From: Candidatus Poribacteria bacterium
Lineage (GTDB): Bacteria; Poribacteria; WGA-4E; WGA-3G
NCBI GenBank assembly: GCA_012270865.1
Contig: JAAXHL010000096.1
Span: 26,769 to 90,768 of the forward strand
Reading direction: 5' to 3'
DNA length: 64,000 nt
Below the pieces are notes generated by a model. It made no database searches. It saw nothing but the letters and a program-made list of their open reading frames with translations, and was not told the DNA's origin. Positions 1 through 7,795 of this stretch are shown piece after piece (position 1 is the first letter of the stretch; each line of letters opens with the position of its first letter). The position numbers and the translations under genes were made by a program.

Positions 1-11
1 TCGCTCCTACA
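1..11. repeat. Tail of a dispersed hairpin repeat
   Basis: The window opens with 'tcgctcctaca', the conserved tail that ends the GCGAC/GTCGC and GCGAGC/GCTCGC hairpin repeats at 18488 and 26989. The stem lies outside the window, so only the tail is seen. The rest of 12-143 holds no gene that I can support. Confidence 0.5.
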
Positions 12-161
12 AGAAGAGGCAGGTGGGTCTGGGAATCAATGCGTAAAATAGACATTTCTGACCCATAATTTCAAGTATGACAAAGGATTACAGCAAAAGA
101 CGGTTACTTAGAATATAAGGAGATAGGCGGTTTTTTCGGTTTCGTGCCTAATTTTTTTCCG

Positions 162-1445
162 ATGAAGATTACCGAGATTGAAGCGATTCCGTTGCGTGTG
201 CCTTATGAGGAACGGATTCGTAAACAATACTACCACTTTGCGATGACCGAGTTGGTCACGGTCTATAAATTTCATACTGATACCGGTCTCATCGGTCTCG
301 GAGAGAACCCTGGGCTGCCTTTCGATCAGGAGGTTTTGGACTCCTATCTTGGCACGAATCCGTTTGATCACGTTATGGGTGAGGGACGTTTTAATCTTGA
401 CATGGCGTGCTACGACCTGATGGGGAAGCATCTCGGTTTACCGGCGTGGAAACTAATGGGACAACAGGTTCGGCAGTGGGTTGCGATGGGGTGGTGGATG
501 CCGTGTATGTCTCCTGAAGATACCATCATTGAGGTTCAGACTGCAGTTAAACGTGGGTATCGGGGTCTTAAGTGCAAGGCGCGGGCGTTCTATGATGTCG
601 TTGAGCAGTCGAAAGCAATTCAGACGGTAGCACCTCCGGACTTTCGTGTGGAGTTTGACTTTAACGGCTCGTTAATCAATGTTGAGAAGGCACTGCCTAT
701 CTTGCGGGAACTGGAGAAGATTCCTGTTGTGAAAGGTCTTGAGGAGCCGATTTTTGCGTACGATGTGGAGGGGTGGCGACGGTTGCATCAGGAGATTCGG
801 ATTCCGTTTTATCTGCACGGTGTCGGTGTTATCCGAGAGGGTGCATCGCGTCAACCTTCGGGTCCTTGGATTGGGTTACGAGCAGGCGATTTCGACGGTG
901 CGCTGTGTAGCCATGAAAGTGTCAAGAGTGCGTTGGCATCGGGTTGGGCTTTTGCTGCCGCGAACACACCGATTCTGTTACAGTATGTCGGTACGGGTCT
1001 CACAGCAGCGTTTGCGTGTCATCTGGGAGCCGTGATGCCGACTGCCACGCTGCCGGGTGTCACTGCGAGTCATGCATATCAGGACGACTTGATTGTTACA
1101 TCGCACAAAGTCCAGCGCGGATTTATGCAGGTGCCGGAGGGTCCCGGTTTAGGTGTCGTGTTGGATGAAGATGCTGTGGAAAAATACAGCCAGACACCTG
1201 AACCGGAATGGGATCGACATATCTCTGTTGTCACTTTGCCGGGTGGTATAAAGCACTACTACCGAAACTTGCAACAGGCGGAACGCCTTATGAAACAGGG
1301 TGTGGACGAATCATACACTCCCGATGTGCGTCTTGACGAATGGGAAGATGATGGTAGTGAAGCGTTTGATACGTTATTCAAGCAGCTCCAGGAGAATGAT
1401 TGGCCTGTTTGGGAGGGTGAGTCACCGGATTTCCACTATTTTTAA
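162..1445 (+). CDS. Enolase-superfamily (mandelate racemase/muconate lactonizing enzyme-like) protein
   Basis: Probable acid-sugar or related carboxylate dehydratase or racemase of the enolase superfamily; the substrate cannot be told. About 427 residues from the ATG at 162, where the family-like N terminus 'MKITEIEAIPLRV' begins. The track's GTG at 144 is also open, but neither start has a well-placed Shine-Dalgarno (AAGGAG at 117-122 is too far). Visible superfamily marks are the KxK dyad 'LKCKA' (about residues 137-139), the first metal ligand in 'EFDFNGS' (D166) and the second in 'GLEEP'. I do not see the usual third acidic ligand at the expected strand ('IPFYLHGVG'), so catalysis may differ or be lost. 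The C-terminal stretch 'LLQYVGTGLTAAF' is typical of cytosolic members. Monocistronic; a PhyH-type oxygenase follows. Confidence 0.82.
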   Translation: MKITEIEAIPLRVPYEERIRKQYYHFAMTELVTVYKFHTDTGLIGLGENPGLPFDQEVLDSYLGTNPFDHVMGEGRFNLDMACYDLMGKHLGLPAWKLMGQQVRQWVAMGWWMPCMSPEDTIIEVQTAVKRGYRGLKCKARAFYDVVEQSKAIQTVAPPDFRVEFDFNGSLINVEKALPILRELEKIPVVKGLEEPIFAYDVEGWRRLHQEIRIPFYLHGVGVIREGASRQPSGPWIGLRAGDFDGALCSHESVKSALASGWAFAAANTPILLQYVGTGLTAAFACHLGAVMPTATLPGVTASHAYQDDLIVTSHKVQRGFMQVPEGPGLGVVLDEDAVEKYSQTPEPEWDRHISVVTLPGGIKHYYRNLQQAERLMKQGVDESYTPDVRLDEWEDDGSEAFDTLFKQLQENDWPVWEGESPDFHYF

Positions 1446-1516
1446 CGCAAGTTTCTATAGACATAACACACCTACGGGGTGAAGAAAGTGTCGGAAAAAC
1501 CGTGTTACAATACGCA

Positions 1517-1660
1517 GAAATACCCAAGCAAAAACATCAAAATCTGTTGGTAGCAACTTGGGTTAAACAGTTGGGGTGTTCATAATTTTAGTTTGTAGTC
1601 GCGCAATTCATTGCGCTTTTGAGAAGTAAGAACGGGCGATGAATCGCCCTACTACGAACC
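1517..1660. repeat. Intergenic cluster of dispersed short repeats
   Basis: The 276-base gap between the first two genes holds three repeat-like pieces and no gene. A 19-base segment at 1517-1535 ('acccaagcaaaaac' core) recurs at 56742-56767 and, reverse-complemented, near 32086-32106. Two tight hairpins follow: GCGCAA/TTGCGC at 1601-1616 and GGGCGAT/ATCGCCC at 1634-1649 followed by 'tactac'. Their form (short perfect stem, 2-4 base loop, C/T-rich 'ctac' tail) matches the other hairpin repeats in this window although the stems differ. Confidence 0.6.
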
Positions 1661-1721
1661 TGATTTTTATCCCGAATATTTTGAATAACTACCGAGTTTG
1701 CATGAATGAGGAGCAAATGCG

Positions 1722-2531
1722 ATGATGACCCCTGAACAGCGGTATCTATTTGATGTGACTGGATATCTTCACTTAAAGAATGTTATGAGTGAAGAAGAAC
1801 TGAAAGCGGCGCAAGCGGCAGCGAATGAATATATCAGGACACCTACCGAAGAACTTCCACCGGGATTTGATTCGAGTAATAAGAACCTACCGAACGGGTT
1901 TGCGTTTGCGAAACCTTTAGAAGCACTCACGATGCACCGATCGACATGGCCCATCATCAAAGAATTGACACGGGATAAACCGCAACTGTTTCGCGGTACG
2001 ATGATTGCGGATCGGGCGGGTGTATCGGAGTCTGCGGAAGGACTCCGTTTGCACTGTGCGCGCGAAGACTTTGGGTGGCACTGCAACCGTTATGAGGTCC
2101 GGGATGGTCGTATCTTTTGTGATGATTTTGTTGTTTTTCCGTATCTGTACGACGTGCATCCGGGAGATGGTGGATTGCTTGTCGTCCCCGGTACACACAA
2201 AACCGTTTTTGATCGGCCGGAACATCTTTTCAATAATGGAAAGATTGAAGATGCTGATGATATTCCAGAAGGGGTTGTTAATATCACACCGAAGGCAGGG
2301 GATTTTGTGATTATCTCTGAACTCTTGACGCACGGTGCGTTGCCTTGGAGACCGAAGGATCGGTATCGTTGTATATTGACCTTACGCTACAGACCGCAAC
2401 ATCGTGGCGAGAGTCGGGTATCGGAAGAGGTGAGGGGACGACTTTCGCCGGAGACGTTGGAGCTCATTTCTCGCGCAGACCATTACCATACGAAAGAGAT
2501 CGTTAAAAAGGACGTTATCACGTTGACGTAA
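1722..2531 (+). CDS. Phytanoyl-CoA dioxygenase (PhyH) family protein
   Basis: Likely cytosolic non-heme Fe(II)/2-oxoglutarate-dependent oxygenase of 269 residues; substrate unknown. The start is an ATG preceded by GAGGAG at 8-10 bases. The fold is recognised from the N-terminal 'TGYLHLKNVMSEEEL' segment, the jelly-roll stretch 'DVHPGDGGLLVVPGTHK', and the distal histidine and arginine region 'LLTHGALPWRPKDRYRCI'. The proximal iron motif is odd: the canonical HxD is not present, the best candidate being 'WHCNRYE', which could supply the histidine with a more distant acid. It may therefore bind iron differently. Two other PhyH-family genes in this window (2640 and 36950) keep a normal HxD. A cluster of hairpin repeats follows directly. 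Confidence 0.8.
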   Translation: MMTPEQRYLFDVTGYLHLKNVMSEEELKAAQAAANEYIRTPTEELPPGFDSSNKNLPNGFAFAKPLEALTMHRSTWPIIKELTRDKPQLFRGTMIADRAGVSESAEGLRLHCAREDFGWHCNRYEVRDGRIFCDDFVVFPYLYDVHPGDGGLLVVPGTHKTVFDRPEHLFNNGKIEDADDIPEGVVNITPKAGDFVIISELLTHGALPWRPKDRYRCILTLRYRPQHRGESRVSEEVRGRLSPETLELISRADHYHTKEIVKKDVITLT

Positions 2532-2637
2532 TCGGGGTTACAAACCTTTCCTACATAATCGGGGTTACAAACCCCTCCTACACAATCGGGGTTACAAACC
2601 CCTCCTACACAATCGGGGTTACAAACCCCTCCTACAC
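2532..2637. repeat. Four tandem GGGGTT-aca-AACCCC hairpin repeats
   Basis: Four near-identical 27-base units of the form 'aatcggggttacaaacccctcctac' (the first has CTTT in place of CCCT) fill the whole gap between two convergent PhyH-family genes. Each unit is a 6-bp stem with an ACA loop and a 'tcctac' tail. The position just after both stop codons would suit a two-way terminator or REP-like element, but there is no T-run. More units occur at 34384, 53151 and 54259. Confidence 0.85.
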
Positions 2638-2639
2638 GG

Positions 2640-3515
2640 TTAATGAACCGGTCTGACTGCTGGTGCGCCGTGCTGTTCACACCACGCTGCGAGGGGGCTT
2701 TCACTGCCACTGGGAATAAATTCTTTCGTTTTCGTGAAGGGTTCACCGACTAAATACTGCTCAAGTGGCGTGAGTTTATCTAACAACGTCTGTTCCTGTG
2801 TCCGATAGTCCATCGGCATCAACCACCTGTAACCGTAGCCGACCATAATACCTTTGCGGATCTGGTCGGTTAGATTTGCGGCTCCTGCATGAAAAGTCCG
2901 GTTTTCAAATAGTAGGCAATCGCCGGGTTGTAAGCTCGGTTCAAGTGCACCTTCTGGGTCTGCTTGTCCTTTTGGGATGGTAACCCGTTCGAGGAGGTGG
3001 TTGCTACCGGGTGTGACAAGCGTTGCGCCGGAATTGGGTTCACTTAGGTCGGTGAAGTAATAGGCACATTTTAGTAAGATGCGTGGGACCTTGTTGCCGT
3101 GTGTTGTCGTTGCCATGGCGTAGTCGCGGTGCCAACCCGGTCTGCGAGTGGTATCGGGTGTGCCCGGTGGGTCTGGGTGTTTGTATATCAGGTGTGAGGT
3201 CATCAGTTGCAAGTGCGCGCCGAGTAACTGGACAACAACCGGTAGGATGGTCTTTTGCGTGAGCAGCGGGATGAAGGCATCGTCAATGGAGACGGTATTT
3301 CGGAAACTGTCGTATAATCCGTCGAAATTTTGTTGACGGTTCTCGCGTCGGTCGCTTGCTATGAGCCGATCACTTGCCTCAATGAGTTCGTCAATGGTAT
3401 CTGCGTCCAATACATTGCGGACGATGAGATAGCCGTTGTCGTCAAAGTGGCGGATTTCGTCATCGGAGAGTGGGTGCCAGTCGAGGTCGATTGTTGCTTC
3501 GTTTGTGTGTGCCAT
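2640..3515 (-). CDS. Phytanoyl-CoA dioxygenase (PhyH) family protein
   Basis: A 291-residue Fe(II)/2-oxoglutarate-dependent oxygenase-like protein, closer to the ectoine-hydroxylase-like group in layout; substrate unknown. The N terminus has the family's 'FDDNGYLIVRNVLDADTIDEL' signature. The proximal iron motif is a proper HxD in 'GWHRDYA', preceded by 'SHLIYKHPD'. The jelly-roll marker is 'SGATLVTPGSNHL' and the distal histidine is in 'NRTFHAGAANLTDQIRKG', with an arginine for 2-oxoglutarate. The ATG has GGAG seven bases upstream. It is convergent with the PhyH gene at 1722, separated only by the hairpin repeats. Confidence 0.85.
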   Translation of the reverse strand: MAHTNEATIDLDWHPLSDDEIRHFDDNGYLIVRNVLDADTIDELIEASDRLIASDRRENRQQNFDGLYDSFRNTVSIDDAFIPLLTQKTILPVVVQLLGAHLQLMTSHLIYKHPDPPGTPDTTRRPGWHRDYAMATTTHGNKVPRILLKCAYYFTDLSEPNSGATLVTPGSNHLLERVTIPKGQADPEGALEPSLQPGDCLLFENRTFHAGAANLTDQIRKGIMVGYGYRWLMPMDYRTQEQTLLDKLTPLEQYLVGEPFTKTKEFIPSGSESPLAAWCEQHGAPAVRPVH

Positions 3516-3554
3516 TATTTTGCTCCATGTTTCGTAAAGAAGATTTACGACTCT

Positions 3555-4139
3555 TCAGGATTGAGGATTAATTAACTTACTGAAATGGATAGAAAACATT
3601 CGTGAAATTTTCAGAAAAACCTCGGGACGGTCATGCAATTTCTCCGTGTAATAAAAATTTTCTGTGCTTCGCTTGCTGGGGTCGTTAAGACGGACAACAC
3701 TTACAAATCGGTACTGATACCCCTCAAGGAATTCTTCATATTCCCAAAACGACTTCCCTATGCACCTACAGTAGTCGACAAAGCAGTATGCTCCTTTTAA
3801 TTGTTGGACAACTTCTGTTCTTGTTTTATTTCCACCCTTAGTTTCGAGGCAGATAATCCACTTTCTTTGACTTTCATCATTGGCTATAATCACAAAATCA
3901 GCCCGTTTACGTTCACCTTTTGAGCCGTTAAAGATAGTAAGAGGGTTCTTGAAGTCTTCCGCTCTGATAACAATAGAGTCAGGAGGCAAGCCTTTTATCT
4001 CTACCGTTGTGCGAGCTTGCGAATCCGTTAATTCAACGGAAAGTCTATTGTGTCTTTGTTGTAACCTAACTTGGGCGCGACGGACGAGCATTTCTTGTAA
4101 TATTTGTATATCATTCACGAAATTTATTCTGCCCCCCAC
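3555..4139 (-). CDS. PD-(D/E)XK nuclease-like protein, partner of an AAA ATPase
   Basis: Unrecognised family of about 194 residues. The middle contains a plausible PD-(D/E)XK nuclease core: 'RADFVIIAN' (D81), then 'WIICLETKGG' (E99-T-K101), then 'VVQQLKGAYCF', the order and spacing expected of restriction-like nucleases. It is encoded directly behind the AAA ATPase: the track start (GTG 4139) overlaps the ATPase stop by 16 bases, and another GTG at 4118, five bases after that stop, is possible. The arrangement implies translational coupling and joint function. By analogy with ATPase-plus-nuclease pairs it may be a defence effector; that is inference. Both genes look more A/T-rich than their neighbours, which would fit transfer. 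Confidence 0.6.
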   Translation of the reverse strand: MGGRINFVNDIQILQEMLVRRAQVRLQQRHNRLSVELTDSQARTTVEIKGLPPDSIVIRAEDFKNPLTIFNGSKGERKRADFVIIANDESQRKWIICLETKGGNKTRTEVVQQLKGAYCFVDYCRCIGKSFWEYEEFLEGYQYRFVSVVRLNDPSKRSTENFYYTEKLHDRPEVFLKISRMFSIHFSKLINPQS

Positions 4140-5323
4140 ACAATATCGTCCTGAATCCTGTTCATGTCATCAATCGTTTTGTCGAAACTGGAGACCCCAA
4201 TACCTAGCTCAGGATGGATTTTAGCTGGAACAAGTGTGTGTCCTCTTCTCCGTTTCTTTTGTCCCTCCTCTAAATCCAATAGTGCTTTTTCCGCTATATA
4301 TACTTTAACCTGATCAACATTAATTAACTCATCTTCCTGATAGCCGTTTTCTTCGGCAATTCTTTTTAGGTACGGTTTGTCGTGGTTGAGCATGATAAGT
4401 GTATTCAATTCTTTAATAATGTAGTCACTGTGGGTGGTTATGAAGACTTTAACACCGATATTTACAAGTCTGGCAAAGAGCCTGGCGATGCGGCGTTGGT
4501 TTTCTGGATGGAGGCTTAGTTCGGGTTCGTCTACCATGAGCAGATCACCTTTCTCGGCAGCACAATGGAGGTAAAAACTGAGATCTAAGAGGGCGCGTGC
4601 AGAGCTTGAGCTTTCAACCATCGTCAGTTTTGAACGTGTCCCTTTGGGGGTATAATAGAGTTGGTCGTTCTGTGTAATCACATATTTGCCCCCTACAATG
4701 TCTGCAAAATCTTCTAAGATTTCTGGATGTTCTTTAGCGATGAAACTTTTGCTTTTCGCGACATCTTGAAGTTGCCCCATAAAATCAACATCGGATTCTA
4801 TTGGTGAAGGGTATCTCTGGTAGCCTTTAGACAACAGTTGGTGTGGATCAATACCCTTGTCTGCACCTGCCATTTCTTTAAGCAGTCGGTTTCGGGCAAA
4901 GTTAAGTTCTTTACGGAAAGTAGCAACTCCGGTGCGTTCAGTTGAACAAATAAAAGGTTTGGGTAAGGAGCCAGAGGAAATATCCTCTGTCACGAGATGA
5001 AATTCGCTGTTCTGAAATGAGTCTTCAGGTGCTGCAAAAATTTTATCCAATTGCTCTGTATATTTCTTACACGCTTCTGTGAGCATATCATCGGTTGTTT
5101 GAGACAATTCAATCTTAACTTGTTCTGTAAGTGCCTGTTGGATTTGTGCGTCGCTAATTGGGACACGGATAAATTGATGCCAAGACTTTAAGAAGCCGTA
5201 CAAGGCATAAGCAGCATAGGTCTTGCCGGTGTTGTTTTCGCCACAAATAAGCGTCAAATCACTCAGCGAAAATTCTGCCTGCTTTAGGATTCCGATGTTT
5301 TTTAGGCGTACTGTCAGACTCAT
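4124..5323 (-). CDS. OLD/SMC-like AAA ATPase (AAA_21 type)
   Basis: ATPase of 399 residues with an ABC/SMC-like core. The Walker A 'GENNTGKT' is at residues 28-35, right after 'LSDLTLICG'. A serine-rich 'SSSSARALLDL' segment precedes Walker B and is a candidate signature helix. Walker B is 'LLMVDEPELSLHP' (about 262-274), and the switch histidine is in 'ITTHSDYI'. No TOPRIM domain follows Walker B, so this is not a full-length OLD nuclease; the nuclease function may sit in the overlapping downstream gene. The start has GAGG at good distance. Known two-gene defence systems use this ATPase type as sensor with a separate effector, but I cannot assign a named system. Confidence 0.75.
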   Translation of the reverse strand: MSLTVRLKNIGILKQAEFSLSDLTLICGENNTGKTYAAYALYGFLKSWHQFIRVPISDAQIQQALTEQVKIELSQTTDDMLTEACKKYTEQLDKIFAAPEDSFQNSEFHLVTEDISSGSLPKPFICSTERTGVATFRKELNFARNRLLKEMAGADKGIDPHQLLSKGYQRYPSPIESDVDFMGQLQDVAKSKSFIAKEHPEILEDFADIVGGKYVITQNDQLYYTPKGTRSKLTMVESSSSARALLDLSFYLHCAAEKGDLLMVDEPELSLHPENQRRIARLFARLVNIGVKVFITTHSDYIIKELNTLIMLNHDKPYLKRIAEENGYQEDELINVDQVKVYIAEKALLDLEEGQKKRRRGHTLVPAKIHPELGIGVSSFDKTIDDMNRIQDDIVWGAE

Positions 5324-5341
5324 ATTGATGCCTCTGGTATG

Positions 5342-7408
5342 TTATTGAAGCATCTCTACAAATGCTTCGACATCTGTTGTGGGGGCTTGGCAGGTGTAGT
5401 TTTCGCAGATGTACGCTGTTGCGGTGTTGTCGATTTGGGGTTTGTCAACGAGGAGCGGTAACGTCTGTCCGTCTGCGGATTCGCTTGCGGCGACGATTTT
5501 GTTGGGTTGGTAGATGCTGTGCAACGCGGTCAACATCGCTTCTGTCTTTGCATCGCCTTTTTTCCCGACAATGGCGATCTCTTTGGGTGTAGACAGCAGA
5601 AACGCTAATTCGCAGAGCAGTTGCCCAGAACCTGAAGGCATCGCTTCCATCTGATGGAAGTAGAGTTTTAAGGTTTCTACGGCTTTGTCGTGGAATTCGG
5701 GGTTGTCGAGGTGTTTGGCGAGACGTAACAGACTGTGGATCGCCATAGAAGCACCGGAAGGTGTGGCACCGTCGTAGGCGGATTTGGATTGGACAATCAA
5801 GGTTTCGTGCGCTTTGCCGGTGAAGAAGAAACCGTCACCTGCGTCGTCTCCGAATTGGTTAATCATGATGCGTGCGAGGCATTCTGCTTCGGTGAGCCAG
5901 CGCGGTTCAAAACTGGCTTCGTAGAGTGCGATGAGTCCGGCGATGAAGTAGGAATAGTCCTCAAGATAGGCGTTGAGATGGCTTTTGCCGGCACGGTAGG
6001 TGCGTAAAAGGAGACCGTTGTCTTGGGATAGCGTGGTCAGGACGAATTCGGCGGACTTTTCGCACGCCTCGAGGTATTCGGGTTTCCCGGTTAATTGGTA
6101 TCCCATCGCCATGCCTCGGATCATGATGCCGTTCCAACTGGTGAGAATTTTGTCGTCGAGTCCGGGTTTAATCCGTTTCTCTCTCTCTTTGAAGAGTTTC
6201 TGCTTGCTGTCCGCGAGGAGCGTTTCCAGTTCTCCGAGATCCATTTGCAGCTTTCGGGCAAAGATGTCGGGTGGCGTTTGGACGTGGAGGATGTTTTCGC
6301 CTTCAAAGTTGCCTTGTGGCGTGATGTCGTAGTATTCACAGAAGATTTCGGCGTTTTCTTCGCCGATGATGTCTTCGACATCGTTGGGTTCCCAGACGAA
6401 GAATTTGCCTTCTACGCCTTCGCTGTCGGCATCTTGTGTGGAGTAGAAACCGCCGTTTTCTGCGTCGTACATTTCTCGGAGCACGTAGTCGAGGGTCTCG
6501 ATGGCTATGTGGCGGTAGAACGGTTTCTGGGTGGCTTGGTATGCCTCGAAATAGGCGACGACGAGTTGGGCGTTGTCGTAGAGCATCTTCTCAAAGTGTG
6601 GGACAAGCCAGTGTGCATCGGTGGAGTAGCGGTGGAAACCGCCGCCGAGTTGGTCGTACATACCGCCGCGCGCCATTTTTTTTAAGGTGAGTTCCACCAT
6701 CTCTAAGGCGTTCGGGTTGCCGCTGTGGTGCCAATATCGGAGGAGGAAAGGGAGTCCCATGCTGGGCGGAAATTTGGGTGCGGTGCCGAATCCGCCGTAT
6801 TGCGAATCGAATTGGGAACGGTAGTGATGGAAAGCGTTGGTCATCAGTTCTTCGGTGAGTTCGTGTTCGTGCGGATCGACGACGTTGCTTATCCGATTGA
6901 GCTGCGCTGTGAATTGATCAGCCTGTTCTAAAACCTGTGCCTTTTTATCATTGAATGCCTCTGCTACGGCTTCCATCACCTTCGGGAATCCGGGTCTGCC
7001 GTATCGGTCGGTGGGTGGATAATAGGTGCCACCGTAGAAGGGTTTGAGGTCCGGTGTGAGAAAAACGGTCATGGGCCATCCGCCTTGGCGGGTCATCATT
7101 TGGACAGCACTCATGTAGATTTCATCTAAATCGGGACGTTCTTCTCTGTCGACTTTGATGTTGATGAAAAGTTGGTTCATGATGGCTGCGATGTCTTCGT
7201 CTTCAAAGGATTCGCGTTCCATGACGTGGCACCAGTGGCATGCGGAGTAACCTATACTGAGAAGGATAGGTTTCTGCTCTTGTTTGGCGCGTGTCAAAGC
7301 TTCTTCACCCCAGGGATACCAGTCGACGGGGTTGTGTGCGTGTTGGAGTAGATACGGACTTGTTTCGTGGATGAGTCGGTTGGTGTGTTTGGGTGTATCA
7401 TCGTGCAT
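5342..7408 (-). CDS. Thioredoxin-domain protein of the YyaL/SSP411 (DUF255) family
   Basis: About 688 residues. The N-terminal third is a thioredoxin-like domain with '[14 protein letters not shown]' and the redox-like pair 'CHWCHVM' (C57, C60), followed by '[15 protein letters not shown]'. The rest is an (alpha/alpha)6-barrel, N-acylglucosamine 2-epimerase-like region with '[27 protein letters not shown]' and '[13 protein letters not shown]'. The family is widespread; its reaction is not established. The track starts at 7450, but the ATG at 7408 is preceded by GGAG at 10 bases and matches family N termini better, so I use it. The gene sits downstream of tRNA genes and a GC-rich hairpin. Confidence 0.9.
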   Translation of the reverse strand: MHDDTPKHTNRLIHETSPYLLQHAHNPVDWYPWGEEALTRAKQEQKPILLSIGYSACHWCHVMERESFEDEDIAAIMNQLFINIKVDREERPDLDEIYMSAVQMMTRQGGWPMTVFLTPDLKPFYGGTYYPPTDRYGRPGFPKVMEAVAEAFNDKKAQVLEQADQFTAQLNRISNVVDPHEHELTEELMTNAFHHYRSQFDSQYGGFGTAPKFPPSMGLPFLLRYWHHSGNPNALEMVELTLKKMARGGMYDQLGGGFHRYSTDAHWLVPHFEKMLYDNAQLVVAYFEAYQATQKPFYRHIAIETLDYVLREMYDAENGGFYSTQDADSEGVEGKFFVWEPNDVEDIIGEENAEIFCEYYDITPQGNFEGENILHVQTPPDIFARKLQMDLGELETLLADSKQKLFKEREKRIKPGLDDKILTSWNGIMIRGMAMGYQLTGKPEYLEACEKSAEFVLTTLSQDNGLLLRTYRAGKSHLNAYLEDYSYFIAGLIALYEASFEPRWLTEAECLARIMINQFGDDAGDGFFFTGKAHETLIVQSKSAYDGATPSGASMAIHSLLRLAKHLDNPEFHDKAVETLKLYFHQMEAMPSGSGQLLCELAFLLSTPKEIAIVGKKGDAKTEAMLTALHSIYQPNKIVAASESADGQTLPLLVDKPQIDNTATAYICENYTCQAPTTDVEAFVEMLQ

Positions 7409-7466
7409 TCGTGTGTTCTCCAATGTGTCGAATTTTAATTCAGAAGGCATTCGCGCGCTTAAAATG

Positions 7467-7495
7467 AAGGGCGGGTAGTATGCACGCCCGCCCTT
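7467..7495. repeat. AAGGGCGGG/CCCGCCCTT hairpin
   Basis: Perfect 9-bp inverted repeat with an 11-base loop between the YyaL-type gene and the tRNA-Glu gene, followed by 'acaag'. It could act as terminator for the tRNA transcript on the minus strand (no T-run seen) or be another member of the dispersed hairpin class. Confidence 0.5.
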
Positions 7496-7508
7496 ACAAG
7501 TGAAGAGG

Positions 7509-7620
7509 CACCGCTAAAGGGATTCGAACCCCGGTTTGATGTTTCAATCTCGCAATCGAGTTTCTTATAGGTTTAAGGGTGGCTGAAAACCACCTATCCT
7601 AACCCCTAGACGATAGCGGC
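7509..7620 (-). tRNA. tRNA-Glu (anticodon TTC) with a ~37-nt insertion before the T arm
   Basis: Read on the minus strand: acceptor 5' GCCGCTA pairs with TAGCGGT (one G-U pair), a normal D arm 'GTCTAGGGGTTAGGAT', an anticodon stem GGTGG/CCACC with loop TTTTCAG (anticodon TTC), and a T loop TTCGAAT. The discriminator is G, as in other Glu tRNAs. The total is 112 bases instead of ~75: the stretch between anticodon stem and T arm is about 44 bases and contains the small hairpin CTCG-ATTG-CGAG. An 'AAACC' direct repeat brackets a 36-base unit there. The T stem is weak (three G-C pairs, one G-T, one C-T mismatch), so the insertion may have damaged it. It could be a pseudo-tRNA, an unusual long variable arm, or hold an intron. 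No CCA is encoded. Confidence 0.7.
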
Positions 7621-7641
7621 TTATTGATAATTGCAGAAAAA

Positions 7642-7712
7642 CTGCCCGGGAAGGACTCGAACCTTCACTACATGGTCCAGAGCCATGCGTCCTACCATTA
7701 GACGACCGGGCA
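7642..7712 (-). tRNA. tRNA-Gln (anticodon CTG)
   Basis: Standard cloverleaf on the minus strand: acceptor TGCCCGG/CCGGGCA, D arm 'GTCTAATGGTAGGAC', anticodon stem CATGG/CCATG with loop CTCTGGA (anticodon CTG, reads CAG), variable TAGT, and T stem GAAGG/CCTTC with loop TTCGAGT. Discriminator G; CCA not encoded. It lies 21 bases upstream of the tRNA-Glu gene and is probably cotranscribed with it. Confidence 0.93.
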
Positions 7713-7795
7713 TTGACATGCGTCCGTAGGCATGTTGTATTTAAGTATACCTTAATAATTTGCGTTTGTCAATTTTTCCGTAAATCACGGCAGGG

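Noticed and set aside
2483-2746. Track ORF with 'VCNPDYVGGVCNPDCVG' repeats
   Set aside because: It is the translation of the GGGGTTACAAACCCC hairpin repeats, not a protein.
6095-6685. 196-codon ORF antisense to the YyaL-type gene
   Set aside because: It is the mirror frame of a strong gene with no start signal or family resemblance.
7509-7620. Group I intron or class II (Leu/Ser/Tyr) identity for the long tRNA
   Set aside because: The extra sequence is too short and not in the anticodon loop for a group I intron, and the anticodon and discriminator fit Glu.
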